NCBI GenBank assembly: GCA_905221605.1
Contig: CAJNDS010000001.1
Location: forward strand, 1,232,025-1,296,024
Length of the DNA stretch: 64,000 bases
Reading direction: 5' to 3'
From: Symbiodinium natans
Lineage: Eukaryota; Sar; Dinophyceae; Suessiales; Symbiodiniaceae
Translations under genes and position numbers: made by a program
Notes under the pieces: model-generated
The model's input: only the letters and a program-made list of their open reading frames with translations
Databases searched by the model: none
Told to the model about the DNA's origin: nothing
Shown: positions 19,255 through 30,660 of the stretch, one piece after another
Position numbering within the stretch: position 1 is the first letter of the stretch
Layout of the letters: the number at the start of each line of letters is the position of its first letter

Positions 19255-20540
19255 GCAAACCCTAAACCCTAAACCCTAACCCTAAACCCTAAACCCTAAA
19301 CCCTCAACCCTAAACCTTGGGGCGACTCGACGGCTCACACTCATTGGGTTCAAGGGGCTCAGGGCTTAGGGTTGAAGGGTTGCGATGTTCCCCCATGGGG
19401 TTTAGGGTCTAGGGTCTAGGGTCTAGGGTCTAGGGTTTAGGGTTTAGGGTTTAGGGTTTATAGGGTTTAGGGTTTAGGGTTTATAGGGTTTAGGGTATAG
19501 GGTATAGGGTTTAGGGTTTAGGGTTTAGGGTTTAGGGTTTAGGGTTTAGGGTTTAGGGTTTAGGGTTTAGGGTTTAGGGTTTAGGGTTTAGGGTCTAGGG
19601 TCTAGGGTCTAGGGTCTAGGGTCTAGGGTCTAGGGTCTAGGGTTTAGTTAGAATCCTGAATAGGGACTATAATGCGGGGTACTAAATTCTCGATTAAAGC
19701 CAAGTTAAGGGCTTCGGCACACCCCGCAACCTTCGCCAAGAGACCCAGCAAAACACACAAAAGTCCCAGGTTAAGGGTTTAGGGTTTAGGGTTTAGGGTT
19801 TAAAGTGTAGGGTTTAGGGTTTAGGGTTTAGGGTTTAAGGGTTTAGGGTTTAGGGTTTAGGGTATAGGGTTTAGGGTTTAGGGTTTAGGGTTTAGGGTTT
19901 AGGGTTTAGGGTTTAGGGTTTAGGGTTTAGGGTTTGGGGTTTGGGGTTTGGGGTTTAGGGGTTCAGGGTTTAGGGTTGAGGGTTTAGAGTTTAGCGTTTA
20001 CGGTTTAGGGCTTCTAAACCAACTCCCGCAACACTCAGCCCCCCAAATCTCAATGCGTAAGCATCACATCCCTACACCCACAACATCAAGAGACTCTGCC
20101 TCGGACCCCTAAGCTGGTACCCTTGAATTTGGGCAGCCTTTCTTGAAGATCCCCTAAGGGAATAGAAGGGCCAGACTAGGAGCGTAGTGTGGGAAGCCTT
20201 TAGGGTTTAGGGTTTAGGGTTTAGTGTTTAGGGTTTAGGGTTTAGGGTTTAGGGTTTAGGGTTTAGGGTTTAGGGTTTAGGGTTTAGGGTTTAGGGTTTA
20301 GGGTTTAGGGTTATTTCGGGTTTAGGGTTTAGGGTTTAGGGCTTCGGGTTTAGGGTTTAGGGTTTAGGGTCCACCTTCAGCCCTCAACCCTCGAACTCTT
20401 AAACCCTCAACCCGAAACCCCTTCAGCCCCAAAGCAACCCAAGGCAGGCTCAATTCGCGGATATGTGCTTCAGAGCATGAAGGGTTGGGGGCTTAAGGGT
20501 TTAGGGTTTAGGGTTTAGGGTTTAGGGTTTAGGGTTGAGG
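19255..20540. repeat. Heptamer arrays with GGGTCTA and GGGTATA variants
   Basis: Perfect TTTAGGG runs at 19500-19590, 19770-19935, 20200-20300 and 20495-20535 alternate with GGGTCTA blocks (19405-19435, 19590-19645). The islands at 19650-19770 and 20030-20200 show no coding signal I could support. Confidence 0.85.
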
Positions 20541-20640
20541 GTATCTTCCCGGAGATTTCCCATCATGCCCTCCAGACTCCGTCTGCTGCTCGAGTTCTAC
20601 CAGACTTGCCACACTCCTCCCCTTCGTTTTTTCTTAACTG
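20541..20640 (+). CDS. Possible terminal exon
   Basis: The plus strand is open for 33 codons to a TGA, reading GIFPEISHHALQTPSAARVL then PDLPHSSPSFFLN. The start would be an AG acceptor within the preceding G-rich repeat. No family is recognised. Confidence 0.3.
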
Positions 20641-21030
20641 AAGGACAGTGACAGGCGGGTGGTTTCTGTTAAGCCTCTTTAACGAAGTCTGGGGTTCATA
20701 GGGGGCTTACGAAAACAGGGGACCCCTAGTGTAGACCTTATAGACCCCCAATATCCTGTAAGACCCTTATGCGAGAAACAAATTGACAAAACCCCAGCGC
20801 TTAAAGCTCCCTTGAAAAAACTGAGTTGTACTTTGAACCATGTGAAAAGTACTTTTGAATCGGTTCCCTTGTTAGGAAAAGACGGGAATTTAAAACTCAC
20901 CCCGCGCCTACGCCCTAACCCTAAACCCTAAACCCTAAACCCTAAACCCTAAACCCTAAACCCTAAACCCTAAACCCTAAACCCTAAACCCTAAACCCTA
21001 AACCCTAAACCCTAAACCCTAAACCCCCAG
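20641..21030. other. Unassigned interval and CCCTAAA array
   Basis: The stretch 20640-20900 has a 73-codon minus-strand frame of non-committal composition that I do not support as a gene. A perfect CCCTAAA array of about 16 units follows (20915-21025). Confidence 0.5.
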
Positions 21031-21035
21031 AACCC

Positions 21036-23708
21036 TGGGTCCCCTGGGTCCCCTGGCCAGAGCCCCGCCGGTGTGCGTTGGCAGCGGGCCCAGGGGCGCC
21101 GCCGGCGCCCCGGCGGGCGAAGACGCCTCGGCATCTGACTCGGCTTTAGGGTTTGGGGTTTAGGGTTTAGGGTTTAGGGTTTAGGGTTTAGAGTTCAGGG
21201 TTTAGGGTTTAGGGTTTAGGGTTTAGGGTTTGAGGGTTTGAGGGTTTGAGGGTTTGAGGGGTTGAGGGGTTTGGGGTTTAGGGTTTAGGGTTTAGGGTTT
21301 AGGGTTTAGGGTTTAGGGTTTAGGGTACTGGGTACTGGGCATTTTAGGATTTGCGGTATTCAGGGTTTAGGGTTGGTTTAGGGTTTATGGGGCAATTTGA
21401 AGGGGCTTGAGGGTTCAAGGTTTCATATAGGGGTTTGGGGGTTTCAAGGTTTGAAGGGTTTTAAGAGGGTTTAGGGGCTTAAGAGCTTGGGTCTTCAGGG
21501 TTAAGGGATTAAGGGCGGCTTGAGAGGTTTAAGGTTTGACGGTTTAAGGTTTAAGGTTTAAGAGCTTGAAAACCAGTCCTCTGTAACATAAGCTCTAAAC
21601 GTCTCGCTCGCCTCCGGTGTAGTAGACAGGAGACCGGGGAATCCAGAGCACCTGTGTCTCCAGCATCTGGATCAATGCTTGACTACAAATTCTAAACCCT
21701 AAACCCTAAACCCTAAACCCTAAACCCTAAACCCTAAACCCTAAACCCTAAACCTAAGAACCCGAAGAGCATGGCGTGAGGGAGCGGAGGTTAGCTCGAG
21801 GTGCAGCTCCAGCAGCCCGACATAGTCTGCCTCCTGCATGGCATCGTGGTGTTGCTTCCGCCCCTTCGGTCATCCAAGCTCAGCTGCATGAACCTGCACA
21901 AGTCAACCGTGTAGGCCCCAGCTGGCCACTTTCCGGACGGAGCTCTCCCGGTTGGCAAGCTCTGTGCAACTGTCGCAGGCCTAAAACCTAAACCCTAAAC
22001 CCTAAACCCTAAACCCTAAACCCTAACCCTTTCCTTTTGAGGAGGCCTTGCTCCCTTGACTTTGCACTGACTGGCTTGATCCACGGGGCAGGTTCTTCTG
22101 GAGGTGGCAAGCATGTGGCAAGTCCGTGCCGCTGCACTCTATCACTTTAGGGTTTAGGGTTTAGGGTTTAGGGTTTAGGGTTTAGGGTTTAGGGTTTAGG
22201 GTTTAGGGTTTAGGGTTTAGGGTTTAGGGTTTAGGGTTTAGGGTTTAGGGCTTAGGGTTGAAAAGCCGAATGTCGTAACGCTTCATGAACCTATCTAACT
22301 CTCGAAACCCCCTATTAGGTGCTAAACCCTGAATCCCAAACCCTAGGCCCTCAGCCCCAAAAGCCGAAGCCCCCGTGCATCCCTAAATCTGAACCTTCCT
22401 TCCTTCCACGGCATGGAGGTCATAGTCCCTAAACCCTAAAACCCTAAACCCTAAACCCTAAACCCTAAACACCCCTAAACCCCTTAAGCCCCCAAGCACA
22501 ACGCCTCAGGCCAACAAGAAAAAAGCTAACTTTGGGTTGCAAGGGATCTAGGTTTGGGGCTTAGGGCTTAGAGTTTAGGGTTTAGGTTCTAGGGCTTAGG
22601 GTTTAGGGGCCAAAGTTCAAGCTCATAGTCAAGAATCTAGAACAACCCTTAGCTGTAACAAGCCCTACAATTAAGGGTTGTTGTATGGGCCCTTGCCTCC
22701 GTAAAATAGGGTTGAAAGAGTCTATAGGGCTCATAGGGTTTATGGAGTTTAGAGGGCTTCTAGGGTTTCTAGGGTTTATGTGTCCTACGGGTAGTTAGAC
22801 GGGCTCTTCATATGGTCTCTTGCAGCCCTTGGGTTGCAGAGGGTATATAAGGGATCCCCTTTTAAGCGCCAAAGCAGCAAGTTACCCTGAGCCCTAAACA
22901 CCCCGAAGCCCAAACCCTAAACCCTAAACCCTAAACCCTAAACCCCGAAGCCCAGAACCCTCAGCCCTGGACCTCTACTAAAGCCCCAGAGCCACAAAGC
23001 CTAAACCCCGAAACCCAAAACCTCTAGAGCCCTTAAACGCCCCAAACCCCCTAAACCCTACGTAACCCCTAACCCCTAACCCCTAAACCCTAAATCCTAA
23101 ACCCTAAACCCTAAGCCCTAAGCCCTAAGCCCCAAGCCCAAGCCCCAAGCCCTAAACCCTAAACCCTAAACCCTAAACCCTAAACCCTAAACCCTAAACC
23201 CTACCCTAGACCCCTTAATCCCCCCAAAAGCACAACTCCAGCGGCTCACCCGCAGATTCGGCAGCGGTCAGCTCCCGCTCCAGCCAGGTGCCCTTGGTTT
23301 CTGCGGGGATTTCGTAGGCTTAGGGTTTAGGGTTTAGGGTTTAAGGTTTAGGGTTTAGGGGTTAGGGTTTAGGGTTTAGGGTTTGGGGTTTAGGGTTTAG
23401 GGTTCAGGGTTTGGGGTTTAGGGGTTTTTTTGGATCCCTAAGCCCCTAAGTCGCCGAACGCCCGCAATCTGCAACCCTAAACCCCAAACCCCAAACCCCA
23501 AACCCTAAACCCTAAACCCTAAACCCTAAACCCTAAACCCTAAACCCTAAGCACCTCGTCCTCTCCCTTCGCCAGGGCTTCCGCCAGGTCGGCCGCCTTT
23601 GCTCGGGTTCCGGGTTCAGGGTTCAGGTTTGAGGGTGTCGCAAGTTGATCGACTGCCTTAAGCTGGGGTCGGCGACGTTCAAGCAGCTCTCGCGGGTTGA
23701 GGACATGA
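21036..23708 (-). CDS. Multi-exon gene, unknown product
   Basis: A run of minus-strand islands reads as protein: 23640-23708 (YHVLNPRELLERRRPQLKAV), 23555-23596 (AADLAEALAKGEDE, with acceptor gcaaag and donor GTGCTT), 23250-23318 (AYEIPAETKGTWLERELTAA, donor GTGAGC), 22031-22145 (HGLATCLPPPEEPAPWIKPV), about 21925-21975 (ELANRESSVRKVASWGLH), about 21778-21862 (DAMQEADYVGLLELHLEL), 21600-21681 (LIQMLETQVLWIPRSPVYYT) and 21036-21143 (Ala/Pro-rich). Strand and setting are consistent, but one or two genes could be involved. No domain is recognised. The plus-strand 71-codon frame at 21776 is a shadow. The separating introns are mostly CCCTAAA/TTTAGGG arrays. Confidence 0.5.
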
Positions 23709-24392
23709 TAGGGTTCAGGGTTCAGGGTTCAGGGTTTAGGTTTTACGGCTTAGGGTTTAGGGTTTACTTAGAGCTTAGGGCTTAGGGATTAGGCTTTAAG
23801 GCTCAGGGTTTGGGGCTTCAGGGCTTCCTTCTGAAGTGAATGCCTTGCGTTTCGTAAGAGAGAGGTTCCAGGGGGTGTGTAATTCAAGGTGTTGTTAGAG
23901 CTGTGGTCTAAACCCTAAACCCTAAACCCTAAACCCTAAACCCTAAACCCTAAACCCTAAACCCTAAACCCTAAACACTAAACCTATCTATCAAGAAAGA
24001 GGGGGAAACTCCTGTTCTTCCCCCACCCTAAATCCCGAAGCCCTGAAACCCTAAGCCCCAAGCCCTAGACCCTCCACCCTAAACCCTAAACCTTAAACCC
24101 TAAAACCCAACACCCTAAAGGCCCTGAACCCAAAACCCCTGAACCCAAAAACCCTGAACCCTAAACCCTAAACCCCGAACCCTAAACCCGAAACCCTACA
24201 CCCTGTTATATAAAGCCCATACCCCAAACCACAAACCCTAAACCCCAAACCCTAAACCCTGGGCCCTAAACCCTAAACCCTAATTAAACCCTAATTAAAC
24301 CCTAATGAAACCCTAAACCCCAAACCCTAAACCCTAAACCCTAAATTCCCACCCAGGCCTGCTTAGGCCGTACCCACCCTTTTCAGGGTGCC

Positions 24393-24520
24393 TGGACCCA
24401 GCACTGCACCCGACAGCGATTAACACCATCGCTTGGAGTTACTATGCAAGCCTAAAGAGTTGTGTTGAGCGTGAGCTGCACCTCCAGTGCCCCCCTTCTC
24501 CGATTAAGAAACCCTCTGCA
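24393..24520 (+). CDS. Candidate exon, unknown protein
   Basis: After a possible acceptor cttttcag the plus strand encodes LDPALHPTAINTIAWSYYAS and KSCVERELHLQC. The frame stays open through a Pro-rich stretch to 24910, but the part beyond about 24620 is a C homopolymer-rich run and is then antisense to the HEAT-like remnant, so only the first part is proposed. No family is recognised. Confidence 0.4.
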
Positions 24521-24599
24521 GGTGGTGCCTGGGCCCCTGGGCCCCCCTCCGGAGCCCCTGGTGCCGGGCCCCTGGCGGAGCGTGTTGAGGGACAGAGGG

Positions 24600-24725
24600 G
24601 CCACAAGGCAGGTCAGCCTGAGCGATTGCTTTTCCTGACCCCCCCTTGGCCCCCCCCCTCCCCCCCTCACCCCCCCCTTCCCCCCCCCGCTCCCCCCTCC
24701 CCCCCCCTGCCCCCCTCCCGCCACT
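24600..24725. repeat. C-rich low-complexity tract
   Basis: Runs of C broken by T, A or G separate a plus-strand exon from a minus-strand remnant. Confidence 0.8.
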
Positions 24726-24752
24726 TGAAATCTGATGCCTTGCACATGGTTT

Positions 24753-25078
24753 TCACGGGTGGTGAAATGCCTTTGAGCAAATGTTGGGATCTGAGATCAT
24801 TCCGACAAGCGCTCCGAGGACAGGCTTGTCACATGGCTCCAAGATTTCCTGAAGTGCCATGTAGGCATCGTCCACGGTCCCTTGATGGTCGTCGGTGCCC
24901 TCAATGCTGAAAAAGCCCGGCATGACCTTCAGCAGAGCCTGTATGACTTTGGCGTTGCCCTTGTTTGTGAGCTTGGCCACCGCCGCTCATGCCCAGCAGG
25001 CGGTCTATCAAGTCACTGTCCCCAACCTTGCCCAGCTCAACCAGACCATCCACGGCAGGCATGTGCTGCCGCTCCTCC
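24753..25078 (-). pseudogene. HEAT-like repeat fragment with frameshift
   Basis: Two minus-strand frames together resemble paired-helix HEAT repeats: VDGLVELGKVGDSDLIDRLL in one frame, then AVAKLTNKGNAKVIQALLKV and MALQEILEPCDKPVLGALVG in another. The change of frame falls near 24985-24995, within GGGCATGAGCGGCGGTGGCC. The second part ends at a stop after CSKAFHHP. The fragment could be a pseudogene, a sequencing indel, or two exons with an unrecognised short intron. HEAT repeats act as protein-binding scaffolds. No start or upstream exon was found. Confidence 0.45.
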
Positions 25079-25099
25079 CAATGTTCACGCCCCCCCTCC

Positions 25100-25620
25100 C
25101 CCCCCGTCCCGGAGGTAAGGGCCTTCTGCCCCCGTCTGTTTTCTGGGTCACCCTGACCCGTTCAAAGGATGAGGGTGGAAGTGTCCTACCCAACCGTTCA
25201 AAGGATGGGGGTGGGAAGTGGGAATTTAGGGCGTTAGCCCGAAACCCTAAAAGGAGAAAGGTTGGGTGGATGCCTGCGTAAGCAGGGGGTGGGAAAAATA
25301 AAAACAACCCAACCTTTCTGGTTGTGGTGGCTCCAACTTCAATATACGCCGCCGCGACATATGCCGCCCCCTCACACCTCCTGGGTGTGTTGGGGCGCCA
25401 TCTCCGCATGACATCTACTGCCGCGGCGCGGCGAGACGCCCTAAACCCTAAACCCTACACCCTACACCCTACACCCTAAACCCTAAACCCTAAACCCTAA
25501 ACCCTAAACCCTAAACCCTAAACCCTAAACCCTAAACCCTAAACCCTAAACCCTAAACCCTAAACCCTAAACCCTCTCTTACTATGTATATTTAAACCCT
25601 AATGACCTTCGTCGGCATGT
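25100..25620. other. Unassigned interval and CCCTAAA array
   Basis: The stretch 25100-25440 has no supported gene; frames on both strands are of mixed composition, and a GTTCAAAGGATGGGGGTG motif is repeated. A CCCTACA then CCCTAAA array follows (25440-25575). Confidence 0.5.
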
Positions 25621-25639
25621 TGTTTTTTTTTCTGGGCCC

Positions 25640-27000
25640 TAGGGTTTAGGGCCCAGAGTTTTTTTTTCAAGGTTTTTCAGAGTTTTTCAGTGTTTTTCAA
25701 GGTTTCTCAAGGTTTTTCAGGGTGTTTCAGGGTTTTTAACCCTCAAGAGTGTTTAGGGCTGTAGGGTTTGGGGCATAGGGTTTGGGGCATAGGGTTTAGG
25801 GCCCAGAGTTTTTTTTTCAAGGTTTTTCAGAGTTTTTCAGTGTTTTTCAAGGTTTTTCAATGTTTTTCAGGGTGTTTCAGGGTTTTTAACCCTCAATTCT
25901 GATGAAAGGCCGCCCCCGCGACCTTTTCACAGCCTAGTTTTGGTCAAGGGGGGGTCGTATTTTTCAATTTTAAAGGCAAAATAGTCTTCGGAGACCCCCC
26001 TTGCCTCAAACTCCGACCCCCCCTTGAGAGGGAAAGTTTGCTTCCAAAAACACCCCAAATGGGGGGGACCCCAGGATCGGCCCGGGCCACAGTTAAAAAT
26101 GCGATTTTTTAGTACTGAAATCGACGGTTCTGGGCGGCCTCTCATTTTCTGGATTTTTGACCAAACCGAGCCTTTACCGGCTTCAGTATTTCAAGTTTTG
26201 CAAGGTTTTTCGAAGTTTTTCAAGGTTTTTCAGAATTTTTCAGAATTTTTCAATGTTTTTCTAGGTTTTTCAATGTTTTTCAGGGTGCTTCAGGATTTGT
26301 TTTCAGGTTTAGGGTTTGGGGCATAGGGTTTAGGGCTGTAGGGTTTGGGGCATAGGGTTTAGGGCTGTAGGGCTTGGGGCATAGTGTTTAGAGCTGTAGG
26401 GTTTGGGGCATAGGGTTTAGGGCTGTAGGGTTTTGGGGCATAAGGTTTAGAGCTGTAGGGTTTGGGGCATGGGGCATAGGGTTTAGGGTTGTATGGTTTG
26501 GGGCATAGGGTTTAGGGCTCTTAGGGTTTGGGGCATAGGGTTTAGGGCCCAGAGTTTTTTCAAGGGATTTCAGAGTTTTTCAGTGTTTTTTAAAGTTTTT
26601 CAATGTTTTCAGGGTGTTTCAGGGTTTTTAACCTTCAATTGTGATGAAGGGCCGCCCCCGCGACCTTTTCACAGCCTAGTTTTGGTCAAGGGGGGGTCGT
26701 ATTTTTCAATTTTAAAGGCAAAATAGTCTTCGGAGACCCCCCCCTGCCTCAAACTCCGACCCCCCCTTGAGAGGGAAAGTTTGCCTCCAAAAACACCCCA
26801 AATGAGGGGGACCCCAGGATCGGCCCGGGTCCCAGTTAAAAATGCGATTTTTTAGTACTGAAATCGACGGTTCTGGGTGGGCTCTCGTTTTCTGGATTTT
26901 TGATCAAAACCGAGCCTTCACCGCTTTCAGAATTTCAAGGTTTTTCAGATGTTCCCCCTTGAGAGGGAAAGTTTGCCTCCAAAACCACCCCAAATGAGGG
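25640..27000. repeat. Complex repeat block: GTTTTTCA tandem and 230-bp direct duplication
   Basis: GTTTTTCA-type tandem repeats recur at about 25665-25735, 25810-25885, 26195-26285 and 26555-26625. A block of about 230 bp beginning TTTTCACAGCCTAGTTTTGG occurs at 25923-26150 and again at 26660-26890, with a third partial copy near 26950. A roughly 28-bp unit built on GGTTTGGGGCATAGGGTTTA is tandemly repeated at 26305-26550. No gene is seen. Confidence 0.8.
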
Positions 27001-27335
27001 GCCACCCCCCCACCCACCCTCCCCGGTTTGAGAATTAGATTTTGGGTTTTCGGCCAATTGGACCTTGAGCTTTAAGCCTACTGGGAATGTATTGAGTGGA
27101 CTTTGTATTTTCTCAATGTTATGGGTTTCTTGGGTGGGTGGGGTTTTATTCCAGCCCTTGACAAGCTGCTTGACTAGTGAATGCTCGGACTTGAGATGCT
27201 GAACCCTAAACCCTAAACCCTAAACCCTAAACCCTAAACCCTAAACTCTTAAGCTTAAGCCTGAGTGCTCAGCTTAAGCCTTCTCACGTACAGGAGCGTA
27301 ACACACCTTGACGGGAATGTAAACAAATGACCTTC
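27000..27335. other. No gene seen; short CCCTAAA tract
   Basis: A short C-rich heptamer tract lies at 27200-27245 with a small inverted motif (TTAAGCTTAAGC) next to it. Nothing else is recognisable. Confidence 0.5.
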
Positions 27336-28920
27336 TAAGTCTTACCTAGAGGTAAATGGTAATTATAGAATATAATTACAGCCATTTACAGGTAAGTGCA
27401 TGTCTGTATACAAATATTCGTTAATATTTCTATAGACAGTACTGTCAGTATTAATACAAGAGTTATTTAACGCCCTAAAACCCTGACATCAAACCTTTTT
27501 TGGACCCTAGCGTGCTCGTGGCCAGCCAAATGCCTGGAGCCAAAAATTACTCGGGAACAGCGCGTTTTTCTTTGTCTGGCCTTGCTAAATCGTGGTTGAA
27601 GCCAAAAATGGAGCCAAAAATTACTCCAAAACAGTGCGTTTCTCTTGGTATGGCCTCTCTGAAGCTCTTTCGAAGGTCTGAAGGAGGCTGAAAGCTTTTT
27701 CGAAGGTCCCAGGGAGGCTCCGTGGGGGGTACCCTAGGAATCGGGAAAAATGGCTCGATTCCCAATTAAGTTTAAATAGATTTTATATAGCGGAAATTAC
27801 CCCTTCATTTTCTAAAAATTTTGGCCTTCTTGTGGGGTAGCCCAAGAGAGGGTAAGCTCCCCTCGGCCCTGTCAAACCCGGATCAAAAAATGGACCCTCG
27901 AGTGCTCGTGGCCAGCTAAAGGCCTTGGACCCAAAAATTACTCGGGAACAGCGCGTTTTTCTTTGTCTGGCCTTGCTAAATCGTGGTTGAAGCCAAAAAT
28001 GAAACCAAAAATTACTCCAAAACAGTGCGTTTCTCTTTGCGTGGCCTCTCTGAAGCTCTTTCGAAGGTCTGAAGGAGGCTGAAAGCTTTTTTGAAGGTCC
28101 CAGGGAGGCTCCGTGGGGGGTACCCCAGGATTCGGGAAAAAATGCTCGATTCCCAATTAATTTTAAATAGATTTTATATAGCGGAAATTACCCCCTCATT
28201 TTCTAAAATTCTGGCCTTCTTGTAGGGGTAGCCCAGGAGAGGGTAAGCCACCCTAAGCCCCAGTCAAACCCGGATCAAAAAATGGACCCTCGAGTGCTCG
28301 TGGCCAGCCAAAGGCCTTGGAGCCAAAAATTACTCGGGAACAGCGCGTTTTTCTTTGTCTGGCCTTGCAAAATCGTGGTTGAAGCCAAAAATGAAGCCCA
28401 GTCAAACCCGGATCAAAAAATGCTCGAGTGCTCGTGGCCAGCCAAATGCCTGGAGCCAAAAATTACTCGGGAACAGCGCGTTTTTCCTTGTCTGGCGTTG
28501 CTAAATGGCTTCTCTGAAGCCACCCTAAGCCCCAGTCAAACCCGGATCAAAAAATGGACCCTCGAGTGCTCGTGGCCAGCCAAATGCCTGGAGCCAAAAA
28601 TTACTCGGGAACAGCACGTTTTTCTTTGTCTGGCCTTGCTAAATCGTGCTTGGGGCCAAAAATTATTCCAAAACAGTGCGTTTCTTTGTGTGTGGTCTCT
28701 TTAAGTGCGTTTTTTTTTTGTCTGGCCTTTCTAAATCGTGCTTGGAGCCAAAAATTACTCCAAAACAAGGCGTTTTTCTGTGTGGAGTACCCCACAGGAG
28801 GGGGTAAGCCCCCCTAAGCCACCCAAAGGCCTTAGCAAGCCGACTTTCTAGTCTTACCTAGAAGTAAATGGTAATTATGGAACATAATTACAGCCATTTA
28901 CTGTGTAAGTGCATGGTCTT
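27336..28920. repeat. Tandem satellite flanked by palindromic direct repeats
   Basis: Imperfect units starting GGACCCTCGAGTGCTCGTGG (27500, 27893, 28283, 28418, 28556) contain AAAAATTACTCGGGAACAGC and AAAACAGTGCGTTTCT. The block is bounded by two direct copies of TCTTACCTAGAGGTAAATGG (27339 and 28851), each containing the dyad GTAAATGG...CCATTTAC around a TAATTAT/ATAATTA pair. The 60-140-codon frames within are satellite translations. Confidence 0.75.
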
Positions 28921-28989
28921 TTGTTTCTCACATTTTCTGTAATCTCTTTACCAGACACTATTATCAATATTAGCGACGCTTAAGAACTT

Positions 28990-29490
28990 AAGCGTCCTAC
29001 AGATGCTTTGGGTGGCATCCTGGGGTGGGAGAAAGTAGAGCTCCATGTACATGACGGAACTCTTTTGCGCTGAAGGTTTCGGACGTCCGTCTCTCTTTCC
29101 ATACACTACGCATGTTAAATCGACAAACCCTAAACCCTAAACCCTAAACCCTAAACCCTAAACCCTAAACCCTAAACCCTAAACCCTAAACCCTAAACCC
29201 TAAACCCTAAACCCTAAACCCTAAACCCTAAACCCTAAACCTAAACCCTAAACCCTAAACCCTAAACCCTAAACTCTAAACCCTAACCCCTAAACCCTAA
29301 ACCGAAAGCCCCCCAACGTAGTTCGGGGAGCAGCTGCTACCGAGGCAAGATGGCGCTCCAGGCCCCCGGAGTTTGGGGTTGCGGGGGCCTGGAACTGCTG
29401 CCCTCAATAGTTTTTTTGGGTTTAGGGTTTAGGGTTTAGGGTTTAGGGTTTAGGGATAAACCCAAGGCCCTGTGTCTGGTTTAGGTTTAG
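28990..29490. repeat. CCCTAAA array, island, TTTAGGG array
   Basis: About 23 CCCTAAA units (29126-29305) are followed by a GC-rich island (29310-29410), open on the plus strand with a 10-bp hairpin CCAGGCCCCC/GGGGGCCTGG, then TTTAGGG units (29418-29455). Confidence 0.8.
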
Positions 29491-29491
29491 C

Positions 29492-29577
29492 TCAACTGGA
29501 GGTGGGCATGTCCCCCCCTTCATATGTCCCCTTGCGGAAGCCCCCTACGCAAGGCACCTGGCCGAGGAACTCCGCTC
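29492..29577 (-). CDS. Candidate terminal exon
   Basis: After acceptor cagccttag the minus strand reads GAEFLGQVPCVGGFRKGTYE followed by GGDMPTSS and a TGA stop. G-rich heptamer tracts lie on both sides. Composition is protein-like. No family is recognised. Confidence 0.4.
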
Positions 29578-29579
29578 CT

Positions 29580-30170
29580 AAGGCTGTCCTACATGTAGGT
29601 TTAGGGTTTAGGGTTTAGGGTTCAGGGTTTAGGGTTTAGGGTTTAGGGTTAGGGTTTAGAGTTTAGGGTTCAGGGTTCAGGGTTCAGGGTTCAGGGTTGG
29701 AGTATAGGGCTGCCCTAAATCCCGAAGCTCTCATCTTTAAACGCTGAAAATTCCTAAGCTCAAAGCTGAGGTGGCTCTCGTACTGCGGAGAGCGGTAGCC
29801 GCTTCAAGGTGTACCACTGCTTTGGGTGTAGGGCTTCAGGTTTGAGACTTTGGATTATTGTTTGATTCGGGTAAATAAGACCAAGCCCCAAGCCCTGAGC
29901 CCTGAAGATTTATATTTATCTAGAATTTGCATAAATTGGTAAAATCTATGTTGATGATAGAATCTTGGTATTCGCTCATGGCAACATGTGGAGATCTATT
30001 CTCGAAAGAAGCCTCTAATCCCTAAGGCCTAAGCCCTTGAAACCCTAAACCTTAAACCCCAAACCCTAAACTCTAAACTCTAAACCCTATAAAGATCAAA
30101 GCCTGACACCCGAAACTCCAATTGCGAAGCCCCCCCCCCCTTCCCCGAAGCCTAACCCTAAACCCTAACC
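29580..30170. other. Heptamer tracts and unassigned islands
   Basis: TTTAGGG and CAGGGTT variants lie at 29600-29700. The island 29765-29840 is open on the plus strand (AEVALVLRRAVAASRCTTAL) and may be an exon. C-rich variants occupy 30030-30165. Confidence 0.45.
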
Positions 30171-30172
30171 TC

Positions 30173-30325
30173 AAACCCTAAACCCTAAACCCTAAACCCT
30201 AAACCCTAAACCCTAAACCCTAAACCCTAAACCCTAAACCCTAAACCCTAAACCCTAAACCCTAAACCCTAAACCCTAAACCCTAAACCCTAAACCCTAA
30301 ACCCTAAACCCTAAACCCTAAGCCC
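30173..30325. repeat. Near-perfect CCCTAAA array
   Basis: About 21 consecutive units form one of the longest perfect arrays in the window. Confidence 0.9.
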
Positions 30326-30410
30326 AAAGCCCAAAGCCCTAAGTCCTAAGGCCTTTTTGTCCTAAGCCCTAAACCCTAAACCCTAAAAGCCTCAAGCCGA
30401 AGCCTTGCAG

Positions 30411-30470
30411 GACTTGTCTTCAGAAGATGAAGCAGACTGGGGTGGCGATGAGGACCGGAGAGCCCCGACC
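30411..30470 (+). CDS. Candidate acidic exon
   Basis: Acceptor gaagccttgcag is followed by a plus-strand frame reading DLSSEDEADWGGDEDRRAPT. It is an acidic, probably disordered segment. The downstream end is not defined because SINE-like sequence begins at about 30490. No upstream partner is assigned. Confidence 0.4.
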
Positions 30471-30489
30471 CTTAGACCCTTAACCCATG

Positions 30490-30660
30490 GATGTAATCTA
30501 CCGGTTCGATCAATACCGATATGTTACCGATTACTACTCGATAAAGTATTGGTAGTATTGGTAGTCACGGTTCGGTTCGATACTCGATTGCTACCGGTAT
30601 GTGATCGATAGAGACGTGCTCTACCACTAGGCCATACTCTCTCTCCACAGTTGCGAATCG
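30490..30660 (-). repeat. tRNA-related SINE-like element 1
   Basis: On the minus strand a TGGCCTAGTGGTAGAGCACG box resembles a tRNA A-box. Downstream TATCGAACCG-type motifs are shared with the element at 33246. It is a polymerase-III-type retroelement candidate, and no complete cloverleaf can be drawn. Confidence 0.45.

Noticed and set aside
21776-21991. Plus-strand 71-codon frame
   Set aside because: The minus strand of the same interval reads DAMQEADYVGLLELHLEL and ELANRESSVRKVASWGLH and matches the strand of neighbouring exons.
27500-28817. Repeated frames GAKNYSGTARFSLSGLAKS and antisense
   Set aside because: They follow the satellite unit, break at each copy and lack independent support.
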